This document shows positions 1 through 13,312 of a stretch of 64,000 nucleotides of DNA, piece after piece (position 1 is the first letter of the stretch; each line of letters opens with the position of its first letter). The DNA is from Saxidomus purpurata. Lineage: Eukaryota; Mollusca; Bivalvia; Venerida; Veneridae. The stretch is from assembly GCA_022818135.1 (NCBI GenBank), contig JAFMSR010000018.1, positions 17,368,847-17,432,846 of the forward strand. Direction: 5' to 3'. The notes beneath the pieces are model-generated. The model was given only the letters and a program-made list of their open reading frames with translations. It was not told where the DNA came from and searched no databases. Position numbers and translations under genes: made by a program.

Positions 1-313
1 ATAAGTGATCCATCCAAATCGAGGCTCTGATAACACGGATGCCCAAGTTTGACCATACTTGATTTAGAGGATAATTATTTTTGCCCTTCTTTTCCATGTG
101 GGTAACTGACAAGGTATTTTAGCTACAGGCGTGAGACTTAACAGAATTGTTGATTTGAGGGTGAAGTTATGTACCAAATGTTCTGAATGAGCTGTTAGGG
201 ATTGATAGATGATGTGGCTTTTATTTTGCCAAACTGTTGGGTTATTTTCAACCTCGGATAATTTTTTGTTCATCTTAGATAGATACATATATTCGTTTTT
301 CTCCACTTTTCAG

Positions 314-3300
314 TTGAACTCACAGTTACTGGATAATCCCTCGGAATTACCTGGCAATAAAGATCATTTCCTAGAGTTTCTTACAGAAATGGTGGAGTTT
401 ATTTTTAAATCAACTGAAAGTTGTCCCAGGTAAGTGCTTTGCAAACAGTCTACAGTTATTTGGGAAGAGATTATCTTGTTATATTATCATGATTCCCCTT
501 CCAAAAAAATGAACAAATGTTTTTGTTTTAGATGAAGAAAGACTTCCATAGTAGGCAGATGTGATGTTGTAATTTAAGTGATGTATATGGGCGGGGTAAC
601 TTGATGCTGATGTTGAATTATGAAATTTTAGTTCCCTGAACCATGTTGATAGCTTACTGTGTTCCTCTGTTTTCAGACTATTGCGGTATATATGTGGTTG
701 TCTACAACGTACAGTTTCTGCAAAGTGGCCTGAGGATGAGAGTGTTAAAACTAGGGTAGTTAGGTATGTATATCCCGCTATTACATGTGGTCATAGTTAA
801 GGTTTGAATGAAAACTTTGTCCAGTTACAGATTTATAGGCCCTATATGACAGGGGATACCAACTCAACAAACTTGTTTGTTTTATTCGTCCCAAATCGAT
901 TGAAGATCATTTCGGACTTCAAGTTTGGGCTTTAACGTTTAATTAATGGACCGACTTTCAAAAACATCACACAGTTGTTGCCCATAATACAAGGGTGTGT
1001 GATGCTCAAAATCCGGGGAGCTACCTTGAAGGTCAAAGTCACACTCAAGACCTCATAGAGACTGCATACAATACCCATTTTTCAAGCAAGCCTATTCAGG
1101 GTCACATTTAGGTCAAGGGTCATGCTTCTATATCTCTCAAACCTTTTTATTAATTTCCTTGAACTCTTTGGGTAAATGTTAATCTCATGGAGGGAATGTG
1201 AAGAATCCATTGCTGAACCAAGCTTGGCTCTAGGTCAAGTGACCAGACTTCGATCAAATGTTAATCTCATCATAATGAGAGGATCAAGGTCATTCTTAGG
1301 GACATAGTTCATGTGGCTATATATCCCAAACCCCAAGAAGGATTTTCATGAACATTAAGTCGTATGATTCATCCAATCATATTCAGTTGGGGCTTTGTAT
1401 TGCATGGCAATTCTCCATGGGACGATGTCATCATGTGTATTAGTCTGTTGAAATAATAGTTCTTATGACTTTTACTTTTCAGTGGGTTTGTGTTCCTACG
1501 CCTTCTGTGTCCAGCCATCTTACACCCAAAGTCTTTTAATTTGATCACAGGTAAAACTGAATTTTGCTTTATTCATGGCAAATGTTCACTCGTACAGTAA
1601 CTTTTCATTTGTCAGATATAGTAAGATTAAACTTTCAGTTATTTATCCCCCCGCCGAAGGCGAAGGGGATATTAGAAATGCCCTTCGTCCGTCCGTCCGT
1701 CCGTGCGTCCGTCCCAATTTTGTCGAAGCATAACTCCAAAAAGTACTTGAGCGATTTTCTTCAAACTTCATACACTGACAGAGCACATTGGGAGGAAGTG
1801 CAGTGTGTAAGAACAATAACTCTACCTTGCCTACTTTTAGAGTAATTCTCCTTTTTATCAGATTTACTTGAAAAACTTTGTCCGGAGCATAACTCCAAAA
1901 GTACTTGAGGGATTTTCTTCAAACGTTATACACTGACATAGCACATTGGTAGGAAGTGCAGTGTGCAAGAACAATAACTCTACCTTGCCTACTTTTAAAG
2001 TTATTCCCCTTTATCAGATTTACTCTAAAAGTTTTGTCCGGAGCATAACTCCAAAAGTACTTGAGGGATTTACTTCAAACTTAATACACTGACATAGCAC
2101 ATTGGTAGGAAGTGCAGTGTGCAAGAACAATAACTCTACCTTGCCTACTTTTAGAGTTATTCCCCTTTATCAGATTTACTTGTCCAAAGCATAACTCCAA
2201 AAGTACTTGAGGGATTTTCTTCAAACTTAATACACTGACATAGCACATTGGTAGGAAGTGCAGTGTGCAAGAACAATAACTCTACCTTACCTACTTTTAG
2301 AGTTATTCCCCTTTATCAGATTTACTTTAAAAGTTTTGTCCAGAGCATAACTCCAAAGGAGTTGAGGGATTTACTTCAAACTTAATACACTGACATAGCA
2401 CATTGGTAGGAAGTGCAGTGTGCAAGAACAATAACTCTACCTTGCCTACTTTTAGAGTTATTCCCCTTTATCAGATTTACTTGTCCGAAGCATAACTCCA
2501 AAAGTACTTGAGGGATTTTCTTCAAACTTAATACACTGACATAGCACATTGGTAGGAAGTGCAGTGTGCAAGAACAATAACTCTACCTTGCCTACTTTTA
2601 GAGTTATTCCCCTTTATCAGATTTACTTGTCACGGAGCATAACTCCAAAAAGTACTTGAGGGATTTACTTCAAACTTAATACACTGACATAGCACATTGG
2701 TAGGAAGTGAAGTGTGCAAGAACAATAACTCTACCTTGCCTACTTTTAGAGTTATTCCCCTTTATCAGATTTACTTTAAAAGTTTTGTCCAGAGCATAAC
2801 TCCAAAAGTACTTGAGCAATTTTCTACAAACTTAATACACTGACATAGCACATTGGTAGGAAGTGCAGTGTGTAAGAACAATAACTCTACCTTGCCTACT
2901 TTTAGAGTTATTCCCCTTTATCAGATTTACTTTAAAAGTTTTGTCCAGAGCATAACTCCAAAAGTACTTGAGGGATTTTCTTCAAACTTAATACACTGAC
3001 ATAGCACATTGGTAGGAAGTGCAGTGTGCAAGAACAATAACTCTACCTTGTCTACTTTTAGTCAAATAGAAAAATATCATACCTATACTGATAATGAACA
3101 TTAATATAATTTTGCAAACCTTCTCTTCATTGCCTTATTCTTTTTCCACTTACTTGAAAACTGTACTCAGCATGACCATAACTATACGGCTTTTTAAGGA
3201 TTTCCTCTCACCAAGTAAAATGTACGAAAGTACAACCTTCAGGTAACTTTTTCCTGGCGGGGGGATTAACCATGTGTAACATGGCTCTTGTTTCCATGGA

Positions 3301-6300
3301 AACAATCTGTATGTACCCACACTTGGTAGTTAAAGTAAATTATAACTGCAGCGTAAATGTATAGCTGTTGCAAAGAAGTGTCTCAGTTAGATACAAATAT
3401 TTGTTGAAATAGCCTTGTGTTTAGGCTAAATATCTGCACTAGTTTGTTTATTCAAATGAGTCAGTATCGTTATTGTAGTAGAAAATATCCGAGACTTTGT
3501 ATATTAGCTGTCATTGTGAACAGTTTGATGCACATTGCACAGAACGATAATGCAATCTTGCAAATAAACCTAACTTTATGAAAACCAACATAGATGTGTG
3601 TGGCCAGTAAGGTGTCCATGTCAATATGTATGTGCACTGTCTGGTCTAGTTCTGTAATGTCCATTTCATCTCTTTTAACATCATTTATACGACAGGATAC
3701 AATATGTTAACGTTTCCTATGATTTCCATAAGTGTAAAGTACTAATGCTTTATGTTAAGCAAATAAATATATGAAATAACGTTTTACATAAAGTAATTTT
3801 CTAGACATACATGAAGACGTTTAATCACTATTCAGATGAAGTCAAGGAAAAAACGATAGCATAAGTATGTTAGTGAGACAGTACCCAGCAGTACAGTGTA
3901 TTGAAAACTCTGAATGAGATGGATAAAGAGGTTTTTGCACAGCATGTCTCACAAATGCTTTTTCTTTTAGAAACTCCATCGGAAACTGCTGTGAGAACGT
4001 TAAAGCTTATAGCCAAAGCTTTACAGAATCTGGCCAATCTTGTTGAGTTTGGTGTGAAAGAACAGTTTATGACTGTTGTTAATCCATTCATAAAGAACAA
4101 CAGATCAAGAATGGTGGAATTTCTCGACCAGCTCTCGGTAATAATACTGTTGATTATGATTTATCGGGAAGAAAACAACAGCATCTATAATATGCTGTGT
4201 GTATAGTAATTGAGTTCATTAAGATGTAAATGTACTTTTCACGCATTTGAATAGTATGATGGAGATAGCAAGGGTAATGAAAGTTACGCCTCATAGTTTG
4301 TTCTAATACATATTGTAAATTGGGTGATAGTCATGATAGTTTCATTTTCGCTGTACAGTCAAACTTGTCCATGCGACCACGTGTATTAAGCGACCTTTGT
4401 CTTAAGCGACCGCTTTTAAATCCCCCCGAGCATTTTCACACTGTGTTGCTATTGCATTAAGCGAGTTTTGTCTAACGCGACCAGTAATTAGCGACCCATA
4501 ATCGGTCTTTTGTTTTCGTATTGGCCCTGTATTATCGTTGCAAACAGATCATTTCTATGATAACTGACTGCTTTAAAGTTGCATTTAACGTCCCAATTAG
4601 ATACGGAGGTGTCAAATCTCATAAGGATTATCGTCCATCCTTATGTCCCCAGGTGGTATTTATCGACTTAAGGTACTTTCATGTTCAAACTTTTTTGCTA
4701 TTTTTGAAAAATTACCACGGGCATAAGTACGATTTTTATGGGAAACGGTTGCCGTCCGCCCACGGTGATGCTTTGTATTAAGAGACCATTTTATTAAGCG
4801 ACCGGTTTTGGCCTTTCCCTTGAGCGGTCTCTTAATACAAGTTTGACTGTATTTCTTGAAATCCCCTTGCTACTTCAAAATTTTCAAGAAAGATTCATTC
4901 ATCAAATTTATACCTCATATATCTGCAAGTAAGTCTGTCTACTATCAACTTGTGAAATTTGCGTCTTGTGAATGTTCTTCAGTTTACGGTAGTGAAGGTT
5001 TCGGATAAATGATACCATCATATTTGTTAAAATGACTGTCTGACTAAATTTTCTTTTGAATGAAAGTAGGTAATCTAGGATCAAATGTTGGCCATGGGGT
5101 GAAAAAGCAGAGCATGTAAATTGTCAGTCAAGTCATGTGACCATAGAACCACCTTGCCACTTGTCAGAGAGTTACTGTTTGGGATTGAAACTGTGTCATT
5201 TTTTATCAGCAATAGGGCCACAGGGTCATAAAGTATGTTCAACCCTTTTAGAGCCAGCTGTTTTCATTTCTGGAAACCATGACAATGATACACAACTAGG
5301 TAGACTAGCTAGCAAGATACAGGCAAGACACACCTCAGTTCACCTAACTGGGGATTGAACTTGTCTGTTACCACAGTTTCTGACTTGGTATCCTCCTCAT
5401 GATGGGTTATATGTTGCAGAATGTGCAAGATTGTATTGAAATCCATGATCGTGCTATTGGCGACCTATCTCGGGATTTAGCCACGATACACCAGATCTGT
5501 GCCACACATCGTGAAGATCTCAGGAAGCTCTCAGATACACAGGTATGTTTTATGAATATCGTAGTGTTTTTGGTACAAATTATTTCCTTGGAAAGCTATG
5601 ATTTAGAAAATGTAGATTTCTTATTTGTTGAGTATTGAATTATATTTGCCGTAATATTTGGGTGGGAGCGGGGGTATATAGGAGTCAGCTTGTCGGTCAG
5701 TCTTTTGAATTTCATGTCCGCTCCATATCTTCTAAGCCCGGTGATGGATTCCCATCAAACTTGGGTCAAATGTACATCTCATCAAGATGATGTGCAGAAC
5801 CCATGTTTCAACCCAGTCACATCACGGTCAAGGTCACACTTACGAGGTCATTAGTTTTTCGTTCCGTTCCATATCTCCTGAACCAGAAAAAGGATTTTCA
5901 TCAAACTTTGGTCAAATGATCATCTCATTAAGTCATTGTGCACAACCCAAGTCCAAACCCAGCTTAGTCGATGTCAAGGTCACACTTAGGGGTCATTGCT
6001 TTCTCATGTCCGCTCTTACTTTTGAGCCATTTCAAGGATTTTGAACAAGCTTTAGTCAAATGTTCATCTCATCAACACTGTGCAGAACCCATGTACCAGC
6101 CATGCTAAGTCAAGGTCACACTTCCGGGTCATTGGTTTAATCTGTGTCTACTTCATGTCTCCATAACCCCTTGAAGGATTTTCATGAAACTTGGAACAAA
6201 TGTTCATCTTATCAAGACCATTTTTATGCAGAATCACAGTTCCAACCATGCAGCTCAAGATCTAGGTTACACGGGTCAAAGATCAAGGTTATACAGGTCA

Positions 6301-9300
6301 AAGATCAAGGTTACAGGGTCAAAGATCAAGGTTATACGGGTCAAAGATCATGAGACTATATTTCCTAAACTTCTTGAGAGATTTTCTTGAAAGTTAGGTC
6401 GAAATGTAACCTCATGAAAACGATCATGGTTTGGGTCACATTTAGGGTTAAAAGGCTATGAGACTATATCGCCTTAAGCCTTTGAATGATTTATATGAAA
6501 TGTATAAGCTTAATGTCAAGGTCACAGTTAAGGGTCAGCGGTTATGTTACTTAATTTTGTGTCCACTTTGTAACTCGTGAACAACATAAAGGATTTCAAA
6601 TGAGAAATGTCACAAATTTCAATTCGATTTAAGTAGTTGATTAGAGACAATAATAGCAGAAGGTATTCCTTGGGGAAAATGTTTTGTGATCAGTTGATGG
6701 GGTGTAATAGTTTTGACTGTCTGCAGTAGAAAACAACTGGTCCCAGGTTCAATCCCCACCAGTGCCGTGGTGGTTGTATCCTTAGGCAAGACGCAGATAT
6801 TTCCACATTACCTCTCTCTCTTTCAGAATGACTTCATCTGGAACAGACATGGGGTAATCATACAAAATAATCATAATGATTAATAACTGATTAATATTTC
6901 TAAGTAATCGAGCTTTATCATTAATCATGCATTTTTATACCCCCAAAACGAAGTTTAGGGGGGTATATAGGAGTCACCCGGTGGTTGGTCGGTCGGTCGG
7001 TCGGTCGGGCGGTCTGTTGCATTTTCCTTGTCCGGAGCATAACTTGAAAACTACTAGTTGGAATTCAATACAACTTCATACAATGGTCAAGCACATTGAG
7101 AGGAAGTGCAGTGCACAAGAACTATAACTCCATCTTGACTAATTACAGAGTTATTGCCCTTTGTTACTTTTCCTTGTCCGGAGCATAACTTGAAAACTAC
7201 TAGTTGGAATTCAATACAACTTCATACAATGGTCAAGCACATTGAGAGGAAGTGCAGTGCACAAGAACTATAACTCCATCTTTACTAATTACAGAGTTAT
7301 TGCCCTTTGTTACTTTTCCTTGTCCGGAGCATAACTTGAAAACTACTAGTTGGAATTCAATACAACTTCATACAATGATCAAGCACACTCAGAGGAAGTG
7401 CAGTGTACAAGAACTATAACTCTGTCTTGAGTATTTACTGAGTTATTGCCCTTTGTTAGTTTTCCTTGTCCGGAGCATAACTTGAAAACTACTGGTTGGA
7501 ATTCAATACAACTTCATACAATGGTCAAGCACATTGAGAGGAAGTGCAGTGCACAAGAACTATAACTCCATCTTGACTAATTACAGAGTTATTGCCCTTT
7601 GTTACTTTTCCTTGTCCGGAGCATAACTTGAAAACTACAAGTTGGAATTCAATACAACTTCATACAATGATCAAGTACACTCAGAGGAAGTGCAATGTAC
7701 AAGAACTATAACTCTATCTTGAGTATTTACCGAGTTATTGCCCTTTGTTACTTTTCCTTGTCCGAAGCGTAACTTGAAAACTACTAGTTGGAATTCAGTA
7801 CAACCTCATACAATGGTCAAGTACATTTAGAGGAAGTGCAGTGCACAGGAACCATAACCCCATCTTGACTCATTACAGAGTTATTACCCTTTGTTACTTT
7901 TCCTTGTCCGGAGCATAACTTGAAAACTTCTGGTTGGAATTCAATACAACTTCATACAATGGTCAAGCACAGTGAGAGGGAGTGCAGTGCACAGTAACCA
8001 TAACTCCATCTTGACTAATTACAGGGTTATTGCCCTTTGTTACTTTTCCCTGTCTGGAGCATTTTTCAAAAACTACAAGTTGGAATTCAATACAACTTCA
8101 TACAATGGTCAAGCACAATGAGAGGAACTGCTAAGAACAATATCTCTTTTTAGTTTGTTTGCAAGGTATTATGTTACTACGAACTTCTTCAGTTTATAAA
8201 GCAATCCTTTTGGGGGTATTAATCACATTTAGTGATAGCTCTAGTTCTGATTACTTTAATCATAATTTAATCGATTACAGCCAAAATTGGGCTGTAATCA
8301 TGATTATTTTAAGATTACTTTATGTTTGTATTCATTTTTTTACCAAATAGACATTTAAATAATTTGATACAGAATTAAATGGTTATACGAAAACACTGAC
8401 TGACACTGTTTCCATTGTTTAAACACCAAGTATACACTTATTTCTCAGCGATATGGTGATTAACTGCAATATGCATCATTATGTGCAACACATAAACTGT
8501 GTGTAGAACTGACAATGTGACATTTAGAATTAAAAATAATGTTATTTATTAGCTCAATCATTGTGCTATTGAAATAATAAATAAGATTCATGGATCTGTG
8601 CTTCAACCCGTCGTTTACAAAAAGAAGTAATCATTACTTTCATTGAAAATAATCATAATTAATCGATTACTTGCAAATTATCCAGTAATTATGAAGTATT
8701 CTAACATGATATTTTGTCACTATATACAAAGAGTAGAAAAATGATGTTATATTAAACCATAAACAACGCAGGAACCGATATGCTGTAAATATGACGTTAA
8801 ATGAGCGTTCGCGTAGAAAATAAAGCTTTGCATTTATTCACCTTTTGTAATATCTGGTCATGTTAGAATCGAAATAACATCCTTTTTAGCATTGTTATCA
8901 TCTATTCTAACACGATCCGCAACTTTTCGTATATAGATATAGAGGGAAAGAAGCTATACATTATTTAACGATAAAATACATCACGTTTTCCACGGGCAAA
9001 ACGTGGGGTAACGCCTCTGCCCCAATCGCATTCCGTGCTTGTAAGTTACTATGGAATGTTGCTACGCGCCGAACATAGTTTGGGGTATCTTTCAAAGACT
9101 ATTTCGTCGTTAGAATCGAAATAATAAATGCATCTCAGTATTTTATCGTTTAATAAAATACAGTCGTCATTCGGATGCGAAAAATTAAATAACTCGTCCG
9201 CACTCCCCGCGCCCATTTAATTACTACCATCCGAATTCCTGACTGTATTTTATTAAACGATAAAATACAGGGACACATTTATTATTTCTTAAATAAACTA

Positions 9301-9706
9301 TAATTTGTCGTACTGATGCGCAGTTATAAACCACTCAGGCCTTTGGCCTTCATGGCTAATTACTGCATATCAGTACTCCAAATCATTGTTTATTAAACGA
9401 CTAACACTGCTGGAACGGATGTTATTTCATAAATCGATTACTGAAAAAAAAGAGCAAAATAATCATTATTTAATTGATTACTTTTTGAAAAAGTAATCGA
9501 CCCCATGTCTGATCTGGACGAATCTTGAGAGCTATTAATCTAATTTTAAAAAAAAAAATTTTCACAATTGAAAATAAGTAAATTAGTATAAAATAAAACA
9601 ATGGGTAAATGTGACATTTTTCTACTTGCAGCCATCTTTGAAGAGACTTGTTGCTGTTACTGATATAGCCACTAATCACAAGAAACAGTACATGGGAGAC
9701 ACTTGA
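314..9706 (+). CDS. RASA1: p120 Ras GTPase-activating protein (RASA1), C-terminal six exons; 5' end outside window
   Basis: Seen: coding exons 314-429, 677-763, 1483-1550, 3971-4137, 5420-5542 and 9632-9706 (stop TGA 9704-9706). All introns are GT-AG, and the phases join into one frame of about 211 residues. The product contains the Ras-GAP signature SGFVFLRLLCPAILHP (exons 2-3), followed by a run close to AKALQNLANLVEFGVKEQF and VNPFIKNNRSRMVEFLDQL. Known: this block is the second half of the Ras-GAP catalytic domain, and the continuation (DLSRDLATIHQICATHREDL, then a short basic end) follows vertebrate RASA1 almost segment by segment rather than neurofibromin or RASA2/3. The protein speeds GTP hydrolysis by Ras downstream of receptor tyrosine kinases, in the cytosol and at the membrane. 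The arginine finger and the SH2-SH3-SH2-PH-C2 part must lie upstream of base 1. The last exon codes only 24 residues and lies after a 4.1 kb repeat-filled intron. Confidence 0.93.
430..3970 (+). other. RASA1 introns 1-3 of this window
   Basis: Three GT-AG introns: 430-676, 764-1482 and 1551-3970. The second carries a decayed repeat at about 850-1430 of the kind described at 5655-6560. The third carries the inverted-repeat element 1644-3292. The remaining sequence, 3293-3970, is AT-rich and shows nothing I recognise. Confidence 0.8.
1644..3292. mobile_element. Non-autonomous inverted-repeat element with tandem core (family A)
   Basis: Seen: the left end reads ATCCCCCCGCC (from 1646) and the right end reads its reverse complement GGCGGGGGGAT (3256-3266), followed by a short tail to about 3292. 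A GTCC microsatellite (about 1688-1715) follows the left end. About nine tandem units come next, from about 1725 to 3060, with a period of 156 bp; some units lack about 12 bp. Each unit has the phrase GAGCATAACTCCAAAAGTAC and ends with AGAGTTATTCCCCTTTATC. Known: bivalve genomes carry MITE-like elements with satellite-like tandem cores (the Pearl/CvE type). It codes for nothing; the 93-codon frame at its left end is an accident of the repeat. Confidence 0.8.
4138..5419 (+). other. RASA1 intron with a MITE at 4354-4851
   Basis: GT-AG intron between exons 3971-4137 and 5420-5542. The MITE fills about 500 bp; the rest (4138-4353 and 4852-5419) shows no recognisable feature. Confidence 0.75.
4354..4851. 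mobile_element. MITE with perfect 15-bp terminal inverted repeats
   Basis: Left end TACAGTCAAACTTGT (4354-4368); right end ACAAGTTTGACTGTA (4837-4851) is its exact reverse complement. The outer TA fits a TA target-site duplication, typical of Tc1/mariner-type movement. The interior is built from short repeats of TTAAGCGACC in both orientations. No transposase frame is present. Related ends occur at 41380-41742 and 50965-51147. Confidence 0.8.
5655..6560. repeat. Degenerate tandem repeat (family C)
   Basis: Loose units of about 140-150 bp repeat the order: GGATTTTCATCAAACTT, then CAAATG.TCATCTCATCAAG, then GTCAAGGTCACACTT. It starts near GGGGGTATATAGGAGTC (about 5670), the same opening as the element at 6936. 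A 22-bp internal array (GGGTCAAAGATCAAGGTTAT) lies at about 6260-6350. A more decayed relative lies at about 850-1430. Confidence 0.65.
6730..6850 (+). repeat. tRNA-related SINE fragment (second family)
   Basis: Contains CCCAGGTTCAATCCCCACC (a B-box-like word), then CAGTGCCGTGGTGGTTGTATCC and GCAAGACGCAGATATTTCC. The same order recurs at about 60030-60155, with AATGGGTTCGAGCC as the B-box-like word. No A box or tRNA fold is preserved, so this is a retroposon fragment and not a tRNA gene. Confidence 0.5.
6936..8221. mobile_element. Non-autonomous inverted-repeat element with tandem core (family B)
   Basis: Left end TATACCCCCAAAA (6936-6948); right end TTTTGGGGGTATTA (8208-8221) is its near-exact inverse. 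After the left end come a GGTC microsatellite (about 6985-7010) and about eight tandem units with a period near 146 bp. Each unit begins CTTGTCCGGAGCATAACTTG and ends ACAGAGTTATTGCCCTTTG. It has the same plan as the element at 1644-3292 but different sequence. A second copy starts at 63753. Confidence 0.8.
9138..9268. repeat. Inverted repeat, arms about 40 bp
   Basis: The left arm starts GTATTTTATCGTTTAATAAA and ends CATTCGGATG. The right arm is its inverse, starting CATCCGAATTC and ending at 9268. About 60 bp lie between them. The sequence could fold as a cruciform or be the core of a MITE. Confidence 0.7.
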
Positions 9707-12700
9707 TATACGTGTGTCCGTCTGTCTGTGTACATTGACCTCACTGAGCCAGCTTGTGTTCATACTGACAGGGTACCTTGTCCCCTTGCCTTCTCACAGT
9801 TAATCCTCATACACTACCTCATGTGTTGGACAAGTAACTCGGGGGGGGGGGAGCTTCATGTATAATTACCCCTCCCCCCATTTGTTGTTTTGTTATGAGG
9901 TAAATTAGCATGCAGTAAGGAAGTGCTTCCTGTCTAGTGCGGGTGGAGTGTTCACTTCTGTTCATTCATTGATTGCTCACAGGGACTACCCCTGTTAGTG
10001 TGTTTGTAAGAGGAGTAAAAATCATGAATGTTGATCATCAAGCCTTATGGTAGTAAAACTCATTTTGAAACCAGTCTGAAATATTCAACTTCCTGTTAGC
10101 TGGTTTCTTAGCTTTTAGACTGGTTTTCTGGGAATCTTTTTTTTACCTAAGGCACAGCAGGAATATGGAAGGACAAAATCGTCTCACACACGTAGATTTT
10201 CATCATCATTGGTGCCATAGAGGAGTTCATCACGTCAGATTTGCCCAGAAAAGGAACCTTATCTTTTGGTGTGACATGAACAGATCAAGATTAACTTAAA
10301 CTAGTGAAGCATTGTTCACAGTTTTGTGATAATTCCATATGATATGCAGTGATGTAACGTACAATCAATGTGTAAACCCTTAACCTGACAGAAATTTCTA
10401 ACATGGATTTGTCCATCTATAAATTTGGACTGTACCGGTATTCGTTAAAAGGGGCACCTACTGAATTATTCGACTAAATTGCAAACAGTGCAGATCATGA
10501 TTAGACTGCACAGATATGAAGGCTGATCATGATCTGCACTGGTCACATAGGTCCGCCAGCAGGTAAGGGTTAAGGTATTAAGTAGGTCACTATGTGTAGG
10601 TACATAAACAGAACAGATGTATCAGGTATCACACTTATTTAACACCAGTACCATAGAAATACATTTATAACAAACAATTCTGGTCTGCTGAAAGAACCAT
10701 TGGTATTAGATGTATTGTGTTCTAAGGTTACATACTTTCCTCTGGTACTATAGTACATTGTATGTCGAATAACAAGGAATGGAAGAATTTTTGTGTGCAT
10801 TTTAAAATGCCTAAAGGTAAACTGTTGTTACGAATGTGATGGAACGATGCAAAGAGAGAGGACTGTATTTGAAACTCTCATTTATATATTGTCACCACCT
10901 AGTGCATTTTGGTCTATCCGTTACAGTGTTATACTCCACTATTTGTGTGCCTTGACATCGAATCGTAAGATACTGAAGTTAATGGTGTCCCGGACAACTT
11001 GTAACCAGGCATACCTGTAGCTGTCAGGTTTGTCTTGTACACAGCCTTACTGAAAAGGCTCAGCTGTTGAGACAGTTAAGCTGGGCACTTTGCTGTAAGG
11101 ACCGTTAGACGGACAACTATCCTTTTTACAACAAGATACTTTGGTAAGACAGTCCTACAAGACACCCTCCTACAGCAGGGTTAGTTAATAAAGTAGACTG
11201 ACCGACTTCCTTGTGTAACAGGATGAACCTGATAGACAGACTGACGAGACACTTATACAACAAGATGACTTAATAGAGCAGTCTGGCTGACACCATGCAA
11301 GTATGCAACTGGGTAATTTGGTGTGACAGTCTGACAAATACACTGATGCAAGATAGGCAATTTTTCAGGCATCCTCATGCCACAGGATCAATTTTGAACT
11401 AAAGGCAACAGGATTAATTCATAAGCACACACCTTTCTGTTGCCTTGTAGGAAATGTATTATCAGATCTGCCCACAAGAAACTAAGATAGACAATCATTT
11501 CAGAGAGTATGCTTCAGAGAAAAGTGTTTCTGCATTACCTGTGCAAAGACTAAATCTGCCAAAAAAAAACAGGGAGGTCTATTACAGTAGTGGTAATGAG
11601 TAATCTGATCATGATCTATACATGTGACAGGGCAGTATCCGTTGCCACTGGCAGGGTACAGGCTCTATAGCCAGGTGTATTCTTGTAGATTTTTGGGTAC
11701 TGGGTAGGTGTTTGCATGACAGACTTTCTATAGGAGATCTTTGCAGAAAGAGAAATCAGGATATGTCAAGATTGTCAGTCATTTATGTTCTATTCTGTTG
11801 TGCAAATATAACTAAGATCTGTCGATTCAGAAATACTTAAACTCTGTTCTAAACATTTACTCGAAAAAGGGCCTTTGTGTTCAATCTGATGTATATTGCC
11901 TTACTTTACCACTGTGTCCTTATTCATGCGAGATCAGAGATCATATTCAGTTATCTCCCCTTGGTGTTCTCATTTCATCACACTGATAAGTTACATGAAT
12001 TATGTTTTTACCGTGGCTGTTTTAAGTTGAAAGTTGATGGTAATGCCAGTTACTCAGGTAGAGTTACAAGAGAGCATTTGTGGATTAATAGTTACAGATT
12101 TTGTTATGAATACTACCAACAACTCCGGTTTGAGTTGAAAGTGGTCATTTACTGAGATATTTGTTTTAGCTTACGTCAGTGACTTCCTGTGTGATTGTGA
12201 TAATGAGAGATTAACTAGACACCCTGACCTTACTAAATTTTCTTAGTAGACTGGTCTGTTTTCAAGTTTTGGTCAGTACCACTTGCTGTTTAAGGGATGC
12301 TGATGGAAGATTAACCAAGAGTAGTTTAAGCCATGTTCAAACTATAAATGTAAGTGGGAATCATAGTCTGCTCTTGTAACAGTAGCCAAGTATACTTACA
12401 TCATACTGGTGATCAGTTCTGTGGTAATTGTGTTTACAAGCATAGTCTTGATGAGTCTGTGTTTACTGTAAACCAAGTAATTTTCATGTGCAGTTTATTT
12501 TCACAATATTTACAACGGCAAGTTTTCCGCATAATTTAAAATACGGGAATATTTATCCTTGCTATATATTTTTTTATTTTTGTTATTCTCTAAAAATGCA
12601 AATTTAAATATCAGCAAAAAAGTTTGACATCTGCAAAACTTGGTGCAAAAATTAATTAGTTTACAGTACTTGTTTTTTGTGGGGATCTTCATACAACATT

Positions 12701-13312
12701 CTGTGTGTGTTTACTTATTCTGGGAGGATTTTTATACAGCATTCTGTGTTTTGTTAATTGTTCTGAGTGGATTTTCATACAACAGTGTTTGTGATCATTC
12801 ATTTAACGATCAGTGATGTTTTTCATGGCTCACATTTTATTGTTAAGGCCTTCATTCACAAGTGCAATATAGAAATAAATCCTGGGTGCAGAGAGAGTGA
12901 AGCATCTTTGAAATGCCGTGAAGGTATTTTGCGCAGCTGTTGGCCCTAAACATGAAGAGGAGAGAGCTCATCCATTACCTTTAAAGTGTGTCTTTTGGCC
13001 CCAAACATAGAGAAGTGCTACCCCTTACGGATGACGTATTTTTAAGTACACATCTATTCTGCCATTTGTGAAATGCTGGAAGGGGCATGAATTCTTACTT
13101 TTTTTCTTCATATTTTGAGTTATTTTCAGGGTAGAGAGGTTGAATTATGCTTTAATTTTAAGCAAAGCTTTGAAACTGCTTGAAAGAGTTACTTGCTTGA
13201 AAAGCTCTTACAAGAGGTATTTAATGATGAAAAGTGCTTGAAAAGTACTAGTGCTTGCTTGAGAGAGTGCTTTACCATTTTTATCCAAAAACAATCGTGA
13301 TCACTGCTTTTT
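9707..13312. other. RASA1 3' UTR and/or intergenic; no gene supported
   Basis: Begins directly after the RASA1 stop. Candidate polyadenylation words AATAAA occur at 11187-11192 and 12874-12879, but the true 3' end cannot be told from sequence alone. A G run lies near 9841-9851, and a hairpin repeat lies at 10487-10542. Open frames up to 92 codons (for example 11877-12155) match nothing I know. Confidence 0.6.
10487..10542. repeat. Short hairpin repeat
   Basis: The left arm CAGTGCAGATCATGA (10487-10501) is inverted at about 10525-10542 (TGATCATGATCTGCACTGG). Partial relatives occur at about 16500-16530 and 63143-63198, so this is a dispersed hairpin family and not a gene-specific regulatory site. 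Confidence 0.65.

Larger units (their letters stand above)
5543..9631 (+). other. Last RASA1 intron, almost entirely repeats
   Basis: A 4.1 kb GT-AG intron. It contains the family C repeat (5655-6560), a SINE-like fragment (about 6730-6850), the inverted-repeat element 6936-8221, and an AT-rich stretch 8222-9500. That stretch has many copies of short ATTAATCGATTAC-like words, some also on the left side of the element. The element therefore seems to have landed in an older AT-rich repeat spanning about 6840-9510. A 130-bp inverted repeat lies at 9138-9268. Confidence 0.7.

Noticed and set aside
1725..3060. CRISPR-like array
   Set aside because: The repeats are 144-156 bp in direct head-to-tail order without separate spacers, in a eukaryotic intron.
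5787..6390. Overlapping frames in the family C repeat
   Set aside because: Repetitive peptide with GQRSR-type repeats that comes from a 22-bp DNA repeat.
11877..12155. 92-codon + strand frame as a possible gene
   Set aside because: No recognisable domain, no splice partner found, and the composition is like the surrounding non-coding DNA.
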